A DNA stretch of 64,000 nt. Origin: Aeromonas sobria. GTDB lineage: Bacteria; Pseudomonadota; Gammaproteobacteria; Enterobacterales; Aeromonadaceae. The DNA lies in the NCBI RefSeq assembly GCF_000820145.1, contig NZ_CDBW01000045.1:149884-213883 (forward strand), in the 5' to 3' direction. Below are positions 26,012-33,244 of the stretch, piece by piece. Position numbers and translations under genes: made by a program. The notes beneath the pieces were generated by a model. That model was given only the letters and a program-made list of their open reading frames with translations, had not been told where the DNA came from and ran no database searches. Within the stretch, counting starts at the first letter, position 1, and each line of letters opens with the position of its first letter.

Positions 26012-26045
26012 CGGGCTGGGTATTTTTCACTCGCGCGGGTATAAT
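26012..26045 (+). promoter_or_regulatory. 28-bp repeat, second copy, and -10 element before prfC
   Basis: 26012-26039 repeats 23494-23521. TATAAT follows at 26040-26045, 184 bases before prfC. No convincing -35 hexamer at 16-18 bases was found. Confidence 0.5.
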
Positions 26046-26229
26046 GTCGCGCAATTTTGCTTTGACTCAGGCGAGAAGACCCATGTAACGCAGCCCTCCT
26101 CCCTCTTTCCACCAGGTTGGCAAAACGCCAGCTGGCGTGGCTTCGTTGCGTATACATGTGCCGTGAGCGGCATTCCGGATTTATTCCCACGGTGGCTGAT
26201 GCTACCGCTCAATAGAAGAACGTTGAATT

Positions 26230-27816
26230 ATGTCAGCTGAATTTCTGAGTGAAGTCTCCAAGAGACGCACTTTTGCGATCATTTCGCACCCGGATGCGGG
26301 TAAAACCACCATCACCGAAAAAGTCCTGCTGTTCGGACAGGCCATTCAGCGCGCCGGTACCGTCAAGGGCCGTGGTTCGGGCCAGCACGCCAAATCCGAC
26401 TGGATGGAGATGGAGAAGCAGCGTGGTATCTCCATCACTACCTCGGTGATGCAGTTCCCCTACTCCAACTGCCTGGTCAACCTGCTCGACACCCCGGGTC
26501 ACGAGGACTTCTCTGAAGATACCTACCGTACTCTCACCGCTGTGGATTGCTGCCTGATGGTGATCGACGCCGCCAAGGGTGTTGAAGACCGGACCCGCAA
26601 GCTGATGGAAGTGACCCGGCTGCGTGACACCCCGATCCTGACTTTCATGAACAAGATGGACCGCGAAGTACGCGACCCGATGGAAGTGATGGATGAGGTG
26701 GAGCGCGAGCTGAAGATCATGTGCGCCCCCATTACCTGGCCGATCAGCTGTGGTAAATCCTTCAAGGGTGTCTATCACCTCTACAAGGACGAGACCTATC
26801 TCTATCAGACTGGTCAGGGCCACACGATTCAGGAGAAGCGGGTAGTCAAGGGGCTGCATAACCCCGAGCTTGACGCTGCCATTGGCGAAGACCTGGCCGC
26901 CCAGCTGCGTGGCGAACTGGAGCTGGTGCAGGGTGCCTCTCCCGAGTTCGATCACGAGGCTTTTATCGCTGGCGAGATGACTCCGGTGTTCTTCGGTACT
27001 GCACTGGGCAACTTCGGTGTTGACCACATGCTGGATGGTCTGACTGACTGGGCACCGTCCCCGATGCCGCGCAAGGCCGAGAGCCGTGAAGTTGCTGCGA
27101 CCGAGGAGAAATTCTCCGGCTTCGTATTCAAGATCCAGGCGAACATGGACCCGAAGCACCGCGACCGTATTGCCTTTATGCGAATCGTGTCAGGCACTTA
27201 CAGCAAGGGCATGAAGATGCGCCATGTGCGGATCGGCAAGGATGTGAACATCTCCGATGCCGTCACCTTTATGGCCGGTGACCGCGAGCAGGCGGTGGAA
27301 GCCTGTGCCGGTGACATCATTGGTCTGCACAACCACGGCACCATCCAGATCGGCGACACCTTCACCCAGGGTGAGGATCTCAAGTTCACCGGTATCCCGA
27401 ACTTCGCCCCGGAACTGTTCCGCCGCATCCGCCTGCGCGATCCGCTCAAGCAGAAGCAGCTGCTCAAGGGGCTGGTTCAGCTCTCCGAAGAGGGCGCCGT
27501 GCAGGTGTTCCGTCCGCTGATCAGCAACGATCTGATCGTGGGTGCGGTCGGTGTGCTGCAGTTTGACGTGGTAGTTTCGCGCCTGAAGAGCGAGTACAAC
27601 GTCGAAGCCCTGTACGAGGCGGTCAACGTCTCCACCGCCCGCTGGGTGGAAGGGACCGACGTCAAGAAGTTCGAAGAGTTCAAGCGCAAGAACGAGGTCA
27701 ACCTGGCCCTCGATGGCGGTGACAACCTCACCTATATCGCCCCGACCATGGTCAACCTGCGCCTGGCTCAGGAGCGCCACCCCGACGTGGAGTTCCGCCA
27801 GACTCGCGAGCACTGA
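26230..27816 (+). CDS. prfC: Peptide chain release factor 3
   Basis: Translational GTPase that removes RF1/RF2 from the ribosome after peptide release. The 528-residue product (E. coli 529) has G1 HPDAGKTT near residue 21, the RGISITTSVMQF switch, G3 DTPGHEDFSEDTYR near 87, G4 NKMDRE near 141 and the RF3-specific C-terminal domains (GAVQVFRPL, GAVGVLQFDVV). The ATG at 26230 has only a weak binding site (AGAAGAACG). It is downstream of the broken cyclase gene and closes with a strong terminator. In E. coli prfC is also close to holD-rimI. Confidence 0.97.
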   Translation: MSAEFLSEVSKRRTFAIISHPDAGKTTITEKVLLFGQAIQRAGTVKGRGSGQHAKSDWMEMEKQRGISITTSVMQFPYSNCLVNLLDTPGHEDFSEDTYRTLTAVDCCLMVIDAAKGVEDRTRKLMEVTRLRDTPILTFMNKMDREVRDPMEVMDEVERELKIMCAPITWPISCGKSFKGVYHLYKDETYLYQTGQGHTIQEKRVVKGLHNPELDAAIGEDLAAQLRGELELVQGASPEFDHEAFIAGEMTPVFFGTALGNFGVDHMLDGLTDWAPSPMPRKAESREVAATEEKFSGFVFKIQANMDPKHRDRIAFMRIVSGTYSKGMKMRHVRIGKDVNISDAVTFMAGDREQAVEACAGDIIGLHNHGTIQIGDTFTQGEDLKFTGIPNFAPELFRRIRLRDPLKQKQLLKGLVQLSEEGAVQVFRPLISNDLIVGAVGVLQFDVVVSRLKSEYNVEALYEAVNVSTARWVEGTDVKKFEEFKRKNEVNLALDGGDNLTYIAPTMVNLRLAQERHPDVEFRQTREH

Positions 27817-27828
27817 TACTGCTTACCA

Positions 27829-27855
27829 AATCCCGCCAGATGGCGGGATTTTTTT
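27829..27855 (+). terminator. Rho-independent terminator of prfC
   Basis: AATCCCGCCA-GA-TGGCGGGATT followed by TTTTT, beginning 12 bases after the stop. Confidence 0.93.
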
Positions 27856-27873
27856 ATGCATCAAGGAGAGGTG

Positions 27874-28350
27874 ATGGTTGAATCGATGAATCCTGCCTGC
27901 TCGGCTCTGGCTGAGCGTTATCTGTTATCCCTGCCGGTGGCAGCACGGGCTCGTCATGTCTCAGCGGACTACTTCTGTGCTGATGAACACAATGCCAACC
28001 TCTGTGCCGCGCTGGTGGTAGCAGGACGCAAGCGAGCGACCTGTAGCCTCGCTTACTGGTATCTGGAGAAGGGCGAGCGGATACCGGAACAGGGGGACTT
28101 GCTGGTGGTAACCGACTGGAGTGGTCTGCCCAAGGCGCTGGTTGAAATAGTCTCGGTCACCTTGTGCCCATTCGATGAGGTTGATGCTGCGTTTGCCGCC
28201 GAGGAAGGGGAGGGCGATGGCTCTCTGGCTTGGTGGCGCGAGGCTCATAAGGCCTTCTTCGAGCGCGAGATGAAGGCGGAAGGAAGAGAATTTGATGAGC
28301 AAGCCACGCTGGTACAGGAGCGATTCCGAGTAGTGGCGCTGCCGCAGTAA
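27874..28350 (+). CDS. ASCH domain protein
   Basis: A 158-residue cytosolic protein of the ASCH superfamily, a PUA-like beta-barrel fold linked to RNA or nucleoside binding. The recognisable core is LVVAGRKRATCSLAYWY (the conserved G-K-T/R-A-T loop) near residue 51, GDLLVVTDWSGLPKALVEIVSV, and the closing WWREAHKAFFEREM segment. The larger (about 150-residue) form is typical of proteobacterial stand-alone ASCH genes. Start at ATG 27874 after AAGGAGAGGTG; an in-frame ATG at 27856 overlaps the terminator. Molecular role is not settled. Confidence 0.85.
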   Translation: MVESMNPACSALAERYLLSLPVAARARHVSADYFCADEHNANLCAALVVAGRKRATCSLAYWYLEKGERIPEQGDLLVVTDWSGLPKALVEIVSVTLCPFDEVDAAFAAEEGEGDGSLAWWREAHKAFFEREMKAEGREFDEQATLVQERFRVVALPQ

Positions 28351-28469
28351 AGGGGAATGGCGGCAATAAGGGCATTGCATGCAGGCTGGCAAGGCGATAG
28401 CTACCTGGAGATTGATTACTGAATAAAAAAATAGGATAAATGATTTTGTTTTCAAAAGAGGAGATAAGG

Positions 28470-28808
28470 ATGTCCATTACCCAGCCCATCGAGGCACAGT
28501 TTGAGGCCTACAATGCCCACGACATCGACGCGTTTGTGGCCTGCTTTGCCGAAGATTTCAAAGGCTACCGGATGCCGACCGAAACCCCTTCCCTTGACGG
28601 CAGGGAGGCTCTGCGGGCCTTCTATGCCGCTCATCGTTTCAACAACCCTTTGCTCAAGGCCGAGCTTGTTGCCCGAACTCTGCTCGGCAACAAGGTGTTC
28701 GATCACGAGCTGATTTATGGTCTCTCCCCTGAGCCCATTGAAAGCGTGGCGGTGTTCGAGGTGGAGGATGGTCTTATCAAGACCGCTTGGTTCTATTTCC
28801 CCTCATAA
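28470..28808 (+). CDS. SnoaL/NTF2-like protein
   Basis: A 112-residue protein of the NTF2-like fold (ketosteroid isomerase/SnoaL group). Diagnostic are the N-terminal helix IEAQFEAYNAHDIDAFVACFAEDFKGY, the GREALRAFYAAHRF helix and the C-terminal VAVFEVEDGLIKTAWFYFPS strand. Start at ATG 28470 behind GAGGAGATAAGG. The fold hosts many unrelated enzymes and binding proteins, so no substrate is proposed. It stands between an ASCH gene and an acetyltransferase, all on one strand with separate spacing. Confidence 0.8.
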   Translation: MSITQPIEAQFEAYNAHDIDAFVACFAEDFKGYRMPTETPSLDGREALRAFYAAHRFNNPLLKAELVARTLLGNKVFDHELIYGLSPEPIESVAVFEVEDGLIKTAWFYFPS

Positions 28809-28883
28809 ACTCGACACTGTATTTGCCATACGGCCTCATCCGATTGCACGAGCACGTATAAGGAAGGGTCGCAAGGAGATGAC

Positions 28884-29333
28884 ATGCAGATTTTCCAGGC
28901 CACGTTGGCCCATCTTGAAGAAACCAGCCGTCTGTTTGATGCCTACCGGCAGTTCTATGGGCAAGCGCCTGACAGTGGTGAAGCAATCAGATTCATTAGG
29001 GCACGTCTTGACGTTGCCGATTCAGTCATCTTTCTGGCGTGGAACGAGGCGGGAGAGTGTACAGGTTTCGTCCAGTTGTATCCGGCATTCTCTTCAGTCG
29101 CGATGAAAAGGATGTGGTACCTCAATGATCTCTATGTGGCCGAGTCAGCTCGCCAGCAGGGGGTGGCAAGAGCACTTCTAAAACGGGTGGCCAGCTTTGC
29201 CGGGGAGACGGATGCCCTGACCGTCAAATTGGCGACTGCTGTATCCAACCATCATGCTAAATTACTTTATGAATCAGAGGGATATGAAAAGGTAACCGCC
29301 TTTGATCACTATACCCAGCTGGTTGGGGTGTGA
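28884..29333 (+). CDS. GNAT family N-acetyltransferase
   Basis: A 149-residue acetyl-CoA dependent acetyltransferase. The acetyl-CoA loop is YVAESARQQGVARALLKRV (Q-Q-G-V-A) near residue 88, preceded by strand RMWYLNDL. It ends with the YESEGYEKVTAFDHYTQ segment typical of small-molecule acetyltransferases. Ribosome binding site AAGGAGATGAC. Substrate unknown. Confidence 0.85.
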   Translation: MQIFQATLAHLEETSRLFDAYRQFYGQAPDSGEAIRFIRARLDVADSVIFLAWNEAGECTGFVQLYPAFSSVAMKRMWYLNDLYVAESARQQGVARALLKRVASFAGETDALTVKLATAVSNHHAKLLYESEGYEKVTAFDHYTQLVGV

Positions 29334-29367
29334 CAGGTGTTTTTGTCGCTATCTATGTGGTGAATGG

Positions 29368-29396
29368 CGAGCCGCTCTTTAGGGAAGAGCGGCTCG
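29368..29396. other. Perfect 12-bp inverted repeat
   Basis: CGAGCCGCTCTT-TAGGG-AAGAGCGGCTCG, 35 bases after the GNAT stop. No T-tract, but position suggests a transcript end or stability element. Confidence 0.6.
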
Positions 29397-29459
29397 AGTC
29401 AGTGGCCGCGATGTGAGGTTATCGGGCTCGTGGGCTATCAACAGATGTCCTGTATGGCC

Positions 29460-29484
29460 CCCTTCTCTCCTTACGGGAGAAGGG
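29460..29484. repeat. Short GC-rich palindrome in the 29334-29508 gap
   Basis: CCCTTCTC...GAGAAGGG with a TCCTTACGG centre, followed by GGTTGGGGGG. It looks like a small intergenic palindromic element; whether it recurs in the genome cannot be judged from one window. Confidence 0.4.
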
Positions 29485-29508
29485 TTGGGGGGGGAGTAGC
29501 GTCGATGG

Positions 29509-29970
29509 TTAGAAAGTGCGTAGCAATCGGGCTGGGTTGCCAGCATAGGTGCCAGGTACAGTGATGTCTCGGGTGACGACGGCTCCGGCACCGATGACGG
29601 CGCCCCGGCAGATGCGTACCGGCAAAATGGTGGCATTGGAACCGATGCAGACCTCATCCTCAATGATGGTTTGGCCCCAGTGGGACGAGTCCGGGTCGGG
29701 GGTACCACTTTTGAACAGATCGTTGGCAAACATTACCCCGTGGCCGATAAAGCACTCCTCCCCGATGGTGACATGCTCGCAGATAAAGGTGTGCGACTGG
29801 ACTCTGGTTGCGCAGCCAATGGTGACGTTGGCCTGTACTTCCACGAAGGGGCCGATAAAGACATCGTCAGCCAGAGTGCAGCCGTAGAGATTGACGGGTT
29901 CAACCAGTTTTACCCGCTCACCGAAGCTGACATTGTGGATGCCCGTGAGGTGGTGTGTCGGCTTGTTCAT
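29509..29970 (-). CDS. Hexapeptide-repeat acyltransferase
   Basis: A 153-residue protein whose sequence is a run of left-handed beta-helix hexapeptides: LADDVFIGPFVEVQANVTIG, VTIGEECFIGHG, then IIEDEVCIGSNATILPV and GAVIGAGAVVTRDI. It fits the sugar O-acetyltransferase/WbbJ-like class; HTFICEHV and the GHG segment could supply the acetyl-transfer His. ATG at 29968-29970 overlaps the stop of the MarR-GNAT gene by four bases, so both are translated from one mRNA. Substrate unknown; a role in modifying a sugar or nucleotide-sugar is likely from the family. Confidence 0.85.
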   Translation of the reverse strand: MNKPTHHLTGIHNVSFGERVKLVEPVNLYGCTLADDVFIGPFVEVQANVTIGCATRVQSHTFICEHVTIGEECFIGHGVMFANDLFKSGTPDPDSSHWGQTIIEDEVCIGSNATILPVRICRGAVIGAGAVVTRDITVPGTYAGNPARLLRTF

Positions 29971-30896
29971 GGCGCGTTCCTTTCTTTCAGATCTATCACC
30001 ATGCAGATCTCGCAATCTCCGTGGCCGGTGCAGCCGAGTGGGCTGGGCAGGTGTACAAAGCCCAGTGATTCATAGAGGCTGGTGGCTTCCCGCAGCACCT
30101 CTGTGGTCTCCAGATAGCAGCGTTGATAGCCGAGTGCCCGCGCCTCATCGATCGCCTGCAAGACCAGCCGCTTGCCAAGGCCCAATCCGCGCAGGGCGGG
30201 CATAAAGTACATCTTCTGCAGTTCGCAGACCTGATCCTCTTCCCCCGCCAGCGGTGCGATACCGCCCCCGCCGAGAATGGTGCCATCGGGTCCTTCGATA
30301 ACCCAGTAGCGGCTCTTCTCCCCCTGATAGCTTTGGGAGAGGGTGTCGAGATTGGGATCCGAGACCCCATAGCCCTTGTCGGCGGTGAGGCCATATTCGG
30401 CCGATACGGCGCGGATCACCATGGCGATCTGGGGATTGTCCGCCGCCGTGATGGGGCGGATCTGGTAACCCTGCTGGCGGCGGGCGCGGGAGAGGGCGCT
30501 GCGATAGAGCCGCAACCCTTGCCACAGCTGTTCCCGCTCGGGCAGGCTCAACTGCGCCAGCATCTCCTCCATCGCAGCGTCCATCTCCAGGTGCAAGGTC
30601 AACAGCATGGCCTGGCCGTGTACGGTGAGGCGAGCCTCCTTGCTACGCCCGTCGGAGGGGTGCGGGTGCCAGCTGATCAGCTCCCGCTCGGCGAGGCGTG
30701 CCAGCGGGCGGCTGGCATTGGATTTGTCGATGTGCAGTTTTTCTGCCAGCTGCTGGTTGGTGGCAGGGGCGTTTTCCAGCTCGATCAGCAGGTGAGCTTC
30801 GATGGGGGTGAGGGCCAGATTGCCGCACTGCTGGGAGAGCATGCCGAGTTCGCGGACCAGATCGCGCGACAGGGCGCGCAGGGGACGGGGATCCAT
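29967..30896 (-). CDS. MarR-type regulator fused to GNAT acetyltransferase
   Basis: A 309-residue fusion. Residues 1-145 are a MarR winged helix: helix-turn-helix ATNQQLAEKLHIDKSNASRPLARL near 45-68 and wing HPHPSDGRSKEARLT. Residues 150-305 are a GNAT domain with the acetyl-CoA loop MYFMPALRGLGLGKRLV near 229 and YLETTEVLREATSLYESLGF. Such fusions occur in proteobacteria, usually with the acetyltransferase target unknown. ATG at 30894-30896 after GGAACC. Two similar palindromes upstream suggest autorepression. The downstream hexapeptide acyltransferase is coupled by overlap. Confidence 0.92.
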   Translation of the reverse strand: MDPRPLRALSRDLVRELGMLSQQCGNLALTPIEAHLLIELENAPATNQQLAEKLHIDKSNASRPLARLAERELISWHPHPSDGRSKEARLTVHGQAMLLTLHLEMDAAMEEMLAQLSLPEREQLWQGLRLYRSALSRARRQQGYQIRPITAADNPQIAMVIRAVSAEYGLTADKGYGVSDPNLDTLSQSYQGEKSRYWVIEGPDGTILGGGGIAPLAGEEDQVCELQKMYFMPALRGLGLGKRLVLQAIDEARALGYQRCYLETTEVLREATSLYESLGFVHLPSPLGCTGHGDCEICMVIDLKERNAP

Positions 30897-30914
30897 ATCG
30901 TGGGTTCCTTTTTA

Positions 30915-30959
30915 GTTGTGCATGACAACCAATATAGTATGAAGGTTGTAATGCGCAAC
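30915..30959. promoter_or_regulatory. Paired palindromic operators for the MarR-GNAT gene
   Basis: Site 1 (30915-30929) GTTGTGCATGACAAC and site 2 (30945-30959) GTTGTAATGCGCAAC share GTTGT...(A/G)CAAC, with centres 30 bp (three helical turns) apart. Site 2 extends to AAGGTTG/CAACCTT. The spacing and position, 19 bases before the gene, suit MarR dimers. Confidence 0.65.
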
Positions 30960-31029
30960 CTTTTTAACGCCATGGTTGCACCAATGGCGAACGGCAGCCA
31001 AGAGGGGCTGCCGCAGGCAAGGTGGTTCG

Positions 31030-32226
31030 TCAGGCGGCGGCTCTGATGGCCAGTTCCGGGCGGCGGGAGAAGCAGCGGGCGAGCAGCAGCATGGTGGCAA
31101 CGCCAATGGTGCCCAGCACCAGCCAGGGCAGGGCCGGTTGTCCCTGTTGCAGCGAGAAGTCATAGAGGGAGCCGCCGCCCACATAGCCGGTCATGCCTCC
31201 CAGCGCCAGCCCGAGGCGGCTGAAGCCCATGTAGCTGCCACGGGCATTGGGGTTGGCGAGCTTGGTCATCAGGGTCTCCCGCGCCGGTTCACAGATGATG
31301 ATCCCCAGATAGAAGCAGGCCAGCAGTACGAAGATGCCGGAGAGGGTGCTGACAAACGCGACCAGCCCGATCCCCACCGTCATCAGCAGGATACCGGCCA
31401 TCAGTCGGCTCTCCAGCCGATAGCGCCGCTCACTGAAACGGGCGATGGGGTAGAGCAGTGCCAGCGACAGCGCTGTTTCGAGGCTGTACATCCAGCCTAC
31501 CGCCGTGGTGGTGCCGGCCAGTTGCTTGACCAGGATCGGGAAGATCAGCATCACCTGCACCCACAGCATGTAATAGCCGCTCAGGATCAGCACCAGCCGG
31601 CAGAAGGCGCGATCCGCCAGTACCTTGCCGAGCCCTTCCCGCATCGGGGTCGGTTTGACGGAGATGCGGTAGGCGGGCAGCAGGGTCCAGTTGCACAGGG
31701 CGGCCAAAGTGAAGAGCCCGGCCCCCAGCAGGCAGACATAGGTGAAGTCGAAGCGCAGCAGCCAGCTGCCGAGCAGCGCGCCGGTCACGGCTCCTGCGCT
31801 TTCGAGCATCATCAGCAGGGAGATAAAGCGGCTCCGTTCACGGGGGCGGGTGAACTTGATCACCAGCGCTGCCCGTGGCGGGTCGAACAGGCAGCCGCCG
31901 AGGCCGGATAGAAAACAGGAGAAGATCAGCATGGCGCCGCTGTCGGCCCAAGCCAGGGTGGCGAAGCCCACCGCCCGCAACAGCATGCCGGTGACGATGA
32001 GCGGGCGGGCCCCGAAGCGGTCAGCCAGTGAACCACCGAAGATCCCCAGCCCCTGCTGGGTCAGCTGACGCAGACCAAGAGCCAGCCCCACCAGACCGGC
32101 CGCCCAGCCTAGCTGATCGACGAAGCGCAGACTGATCATCGGCATCACCACAAAGAACCCTAGGATCACCAGGGTGGTATCCAATGCCAGAAACCAGCGT
32201 CCCCAAAACCTTGCCCTATCGACCAT
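31030..32226 (-). CDS. mdtH: MFS multidrug exporter MdtH
   Basis: A 398-residue 12-helix major facilitator that aligns with E. coli MdtH along its length: TTLVILGFFVVMPMISLRFVDQLGW, ALGLRQLTQQGLGIFGGSLADRFGARP (motif A), FDPPRAALVIKF, and ARGSYMGFSRLGLALGG. E. coli MdtH overproduction raises resistance to some quinolones. ATG at 32224-32226 behind GAGAGGGCGTT. It is divergent from the LysR gene with 92 bases between them, so that regulator may control it. Confidence 0.92.
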   Translation of the reverse strand: MVDRARFWGRWFLALDTTLVILGFFVVMPMISLRFVDQLGWAAGLVGLALGLRQLTQQGLGIFGGSLADRFGARPLIVTGMLLRAVGFATLAWADSGAMLIFSCFLSGLGGCLFDPPRAALVIKFTRPRERSRFISLLMMLESAGAVTGALLGSWLLRFDFTYVCLLGAGLFTLAALCNWTLLPAYRISVKPTPMREGLGKVLADRAFCRLVLILSGYYMLWVQVMLIFPILVKQLAGTTTAVGWMYSLETALSLALLYPIARFSERRYRLESRLMAGILLMTVGIGLVAFVSTLSGIFVLLACFYLGIIICEPARETLMTKLANPNARGSYMGFSRLGLALGGMTGYVGGGSLYDFSLQQGQPALPWLVLGTIGVATMLLLARCFSRRPELAIRAAA

Positions 32227-32271
32227 AACGCCCTCTCATTAACAGATACCTTCATTCTGGAGAGGGTTTAG

Positions 32272-32300
32272 ATATAGTGGTAGACGACAACTACCTATAT
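32272..32300. promoter_or_regulatory. Inverted repeat between mdtH and lysR-type gene
   Basis: ATATAGTGGTAG (32272-32283) and CTACCTATAT (32291-32300), a 10-bp inverted repeat with one bulged base around ACGACAA. It is the only such palindrome in the divergent gap and is placed just before the LysR-type gene, as expected of its own recognition site. Confidence 0.5.
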
Positions 32301-32318
32301 TTCATATCAGGATTATTT

Positions 32319-33212
32319 ATGTCTATGGATCTGGACGATCTGCAACTGCTGCTGGATGTCGCCGAGCTGGGCAGTTTTAGTCAGGCAGCGGCTATTCGTA
32401 GTTGGTCGCAGCCACTGGTCAGCCAACGCATTGCCCAGCTCGAACTCAGTCTCGGGTCGCCGCTGTTTCAGCGCCATCGGCGCGGGGTGACGCCGACCCG
32501 TGCCTGCGAGCAGTTTCTGCCATCGGCCCGTTCGGCACTGGCCACCCTGAATGAGGGGCGACTGGCACTGCAGGGGGCACCAGCCTTGCCTTGCATCCGT
32601 CTTGCCAGCTTACCCTCCCTCACCGCTGTGGTATTCGGTTCCTTGTTGATGGAGCTGGTGGACGAGGCGTTCGAGATCCGCTGCACCACGGATCACTCCG
32701 GGGTCATCATGCAAGAGTTATTGACCGGGGTGACCGATATCGGCTTTGTGCTCAAGTGTCCGCCGGTTGCAGGCCTGCAGATGGAGCTGCTCTGTTGTTC
32801 CCCCATCATTGCTATCGCCTCGCCACTGCACCCACTGGCGGGGCGCCCGGGTCTGACCCTGCAGGATATCGCCGATCAGCGGTTGGCACCCCAGGTGTGG
32901 GGCCCCGGTTGTGATTCCTTTATCCAGCAGTTGCGGCGACTGCGGCGGGCGGCAAGCCCCCTGCATGCGGTGCAGCCCGCCAGTGCGGCGCGGGATCTGG
33001 CGCTGGAGCACGGTTTTATCACCCTGATGCCGGAGCTGGCCATCAAGCGGGATCTGGAGGTGGGTCGACTGGTCAGGCTCGATGTGCGTAATTTGCCGCA
33101 GGATCACTGGGACGTGATGATGGCCTGGCGCGGCGGAAAACGGCCCAATCCGGCCCGGGAAGCTGTGCTGGCCACCGCTCGTTCGCTGGCCAAACGCTGG
33201 CGTAATGAGTAG
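32319..33212 (+). CDS. LysR family transcriptional regulator
   Basis: A 297-residue regulator. The N-terminal winged helix (LQLLLDVAELGSFSQAAAIRSWSQPLVSQRIAQLELSLGSPLF) is complete, though RSWSQPLVS replaces the common L-xxSQPAVS, and the effector domain follows (SLPSLTAVVFGSLLMEL, GVTDIGFVLK, HGFITLMPELAI). Start at ATG 32319 (MSMDLDDL) after CAGGATT; ATG 32325 is possible. It is divergent from mdtH across 92 bases. Effector unknown; control of mdtH is the simplest hypothesis. Confidence 0.9.
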   Translation: MSMDLDDLQLLLDVAELGSFSQAAAIRSWSQPLVSQRIAQLELSLGSPLFQRHRRGVTPTRACEQFLPSARSALATLNEGRLALQGAPALPCIRLASLPSLTAVVFGSLLMELVDEAFEIRCTTDHSGVIMQELLTGVTDIGFVLKCPPVAGLQMELLCCSPIIAIASPLHPLAGRPGLTLQDIADQRLAPQVWGPGCDSFIQQLRRLRRAASPLHAVQPASAARDLALEHGFITLMPELAIKRDLEVGRLVRLDVRNLPQDHWDVMMAWRGGKRPNPAREAVLATARSLAKRWRNE

Positions 33213-33215
33213 AAA

Positions 33216-33237
33216 GGTGCGGGACAATGCCCGCACC
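33216..33237. terminator. Hairpin between convergent lysR-type gene and ahyB
   Basis: GGTGCGGG-ACAATG-CCCGCACC, four bases after the regulator's stop and eight before the ahyB stop. It lacks a T-tract on either side; probably ends one or both transcripts. Confidence 0.5.
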
Positions 33238-33244
33238 GGATGAC

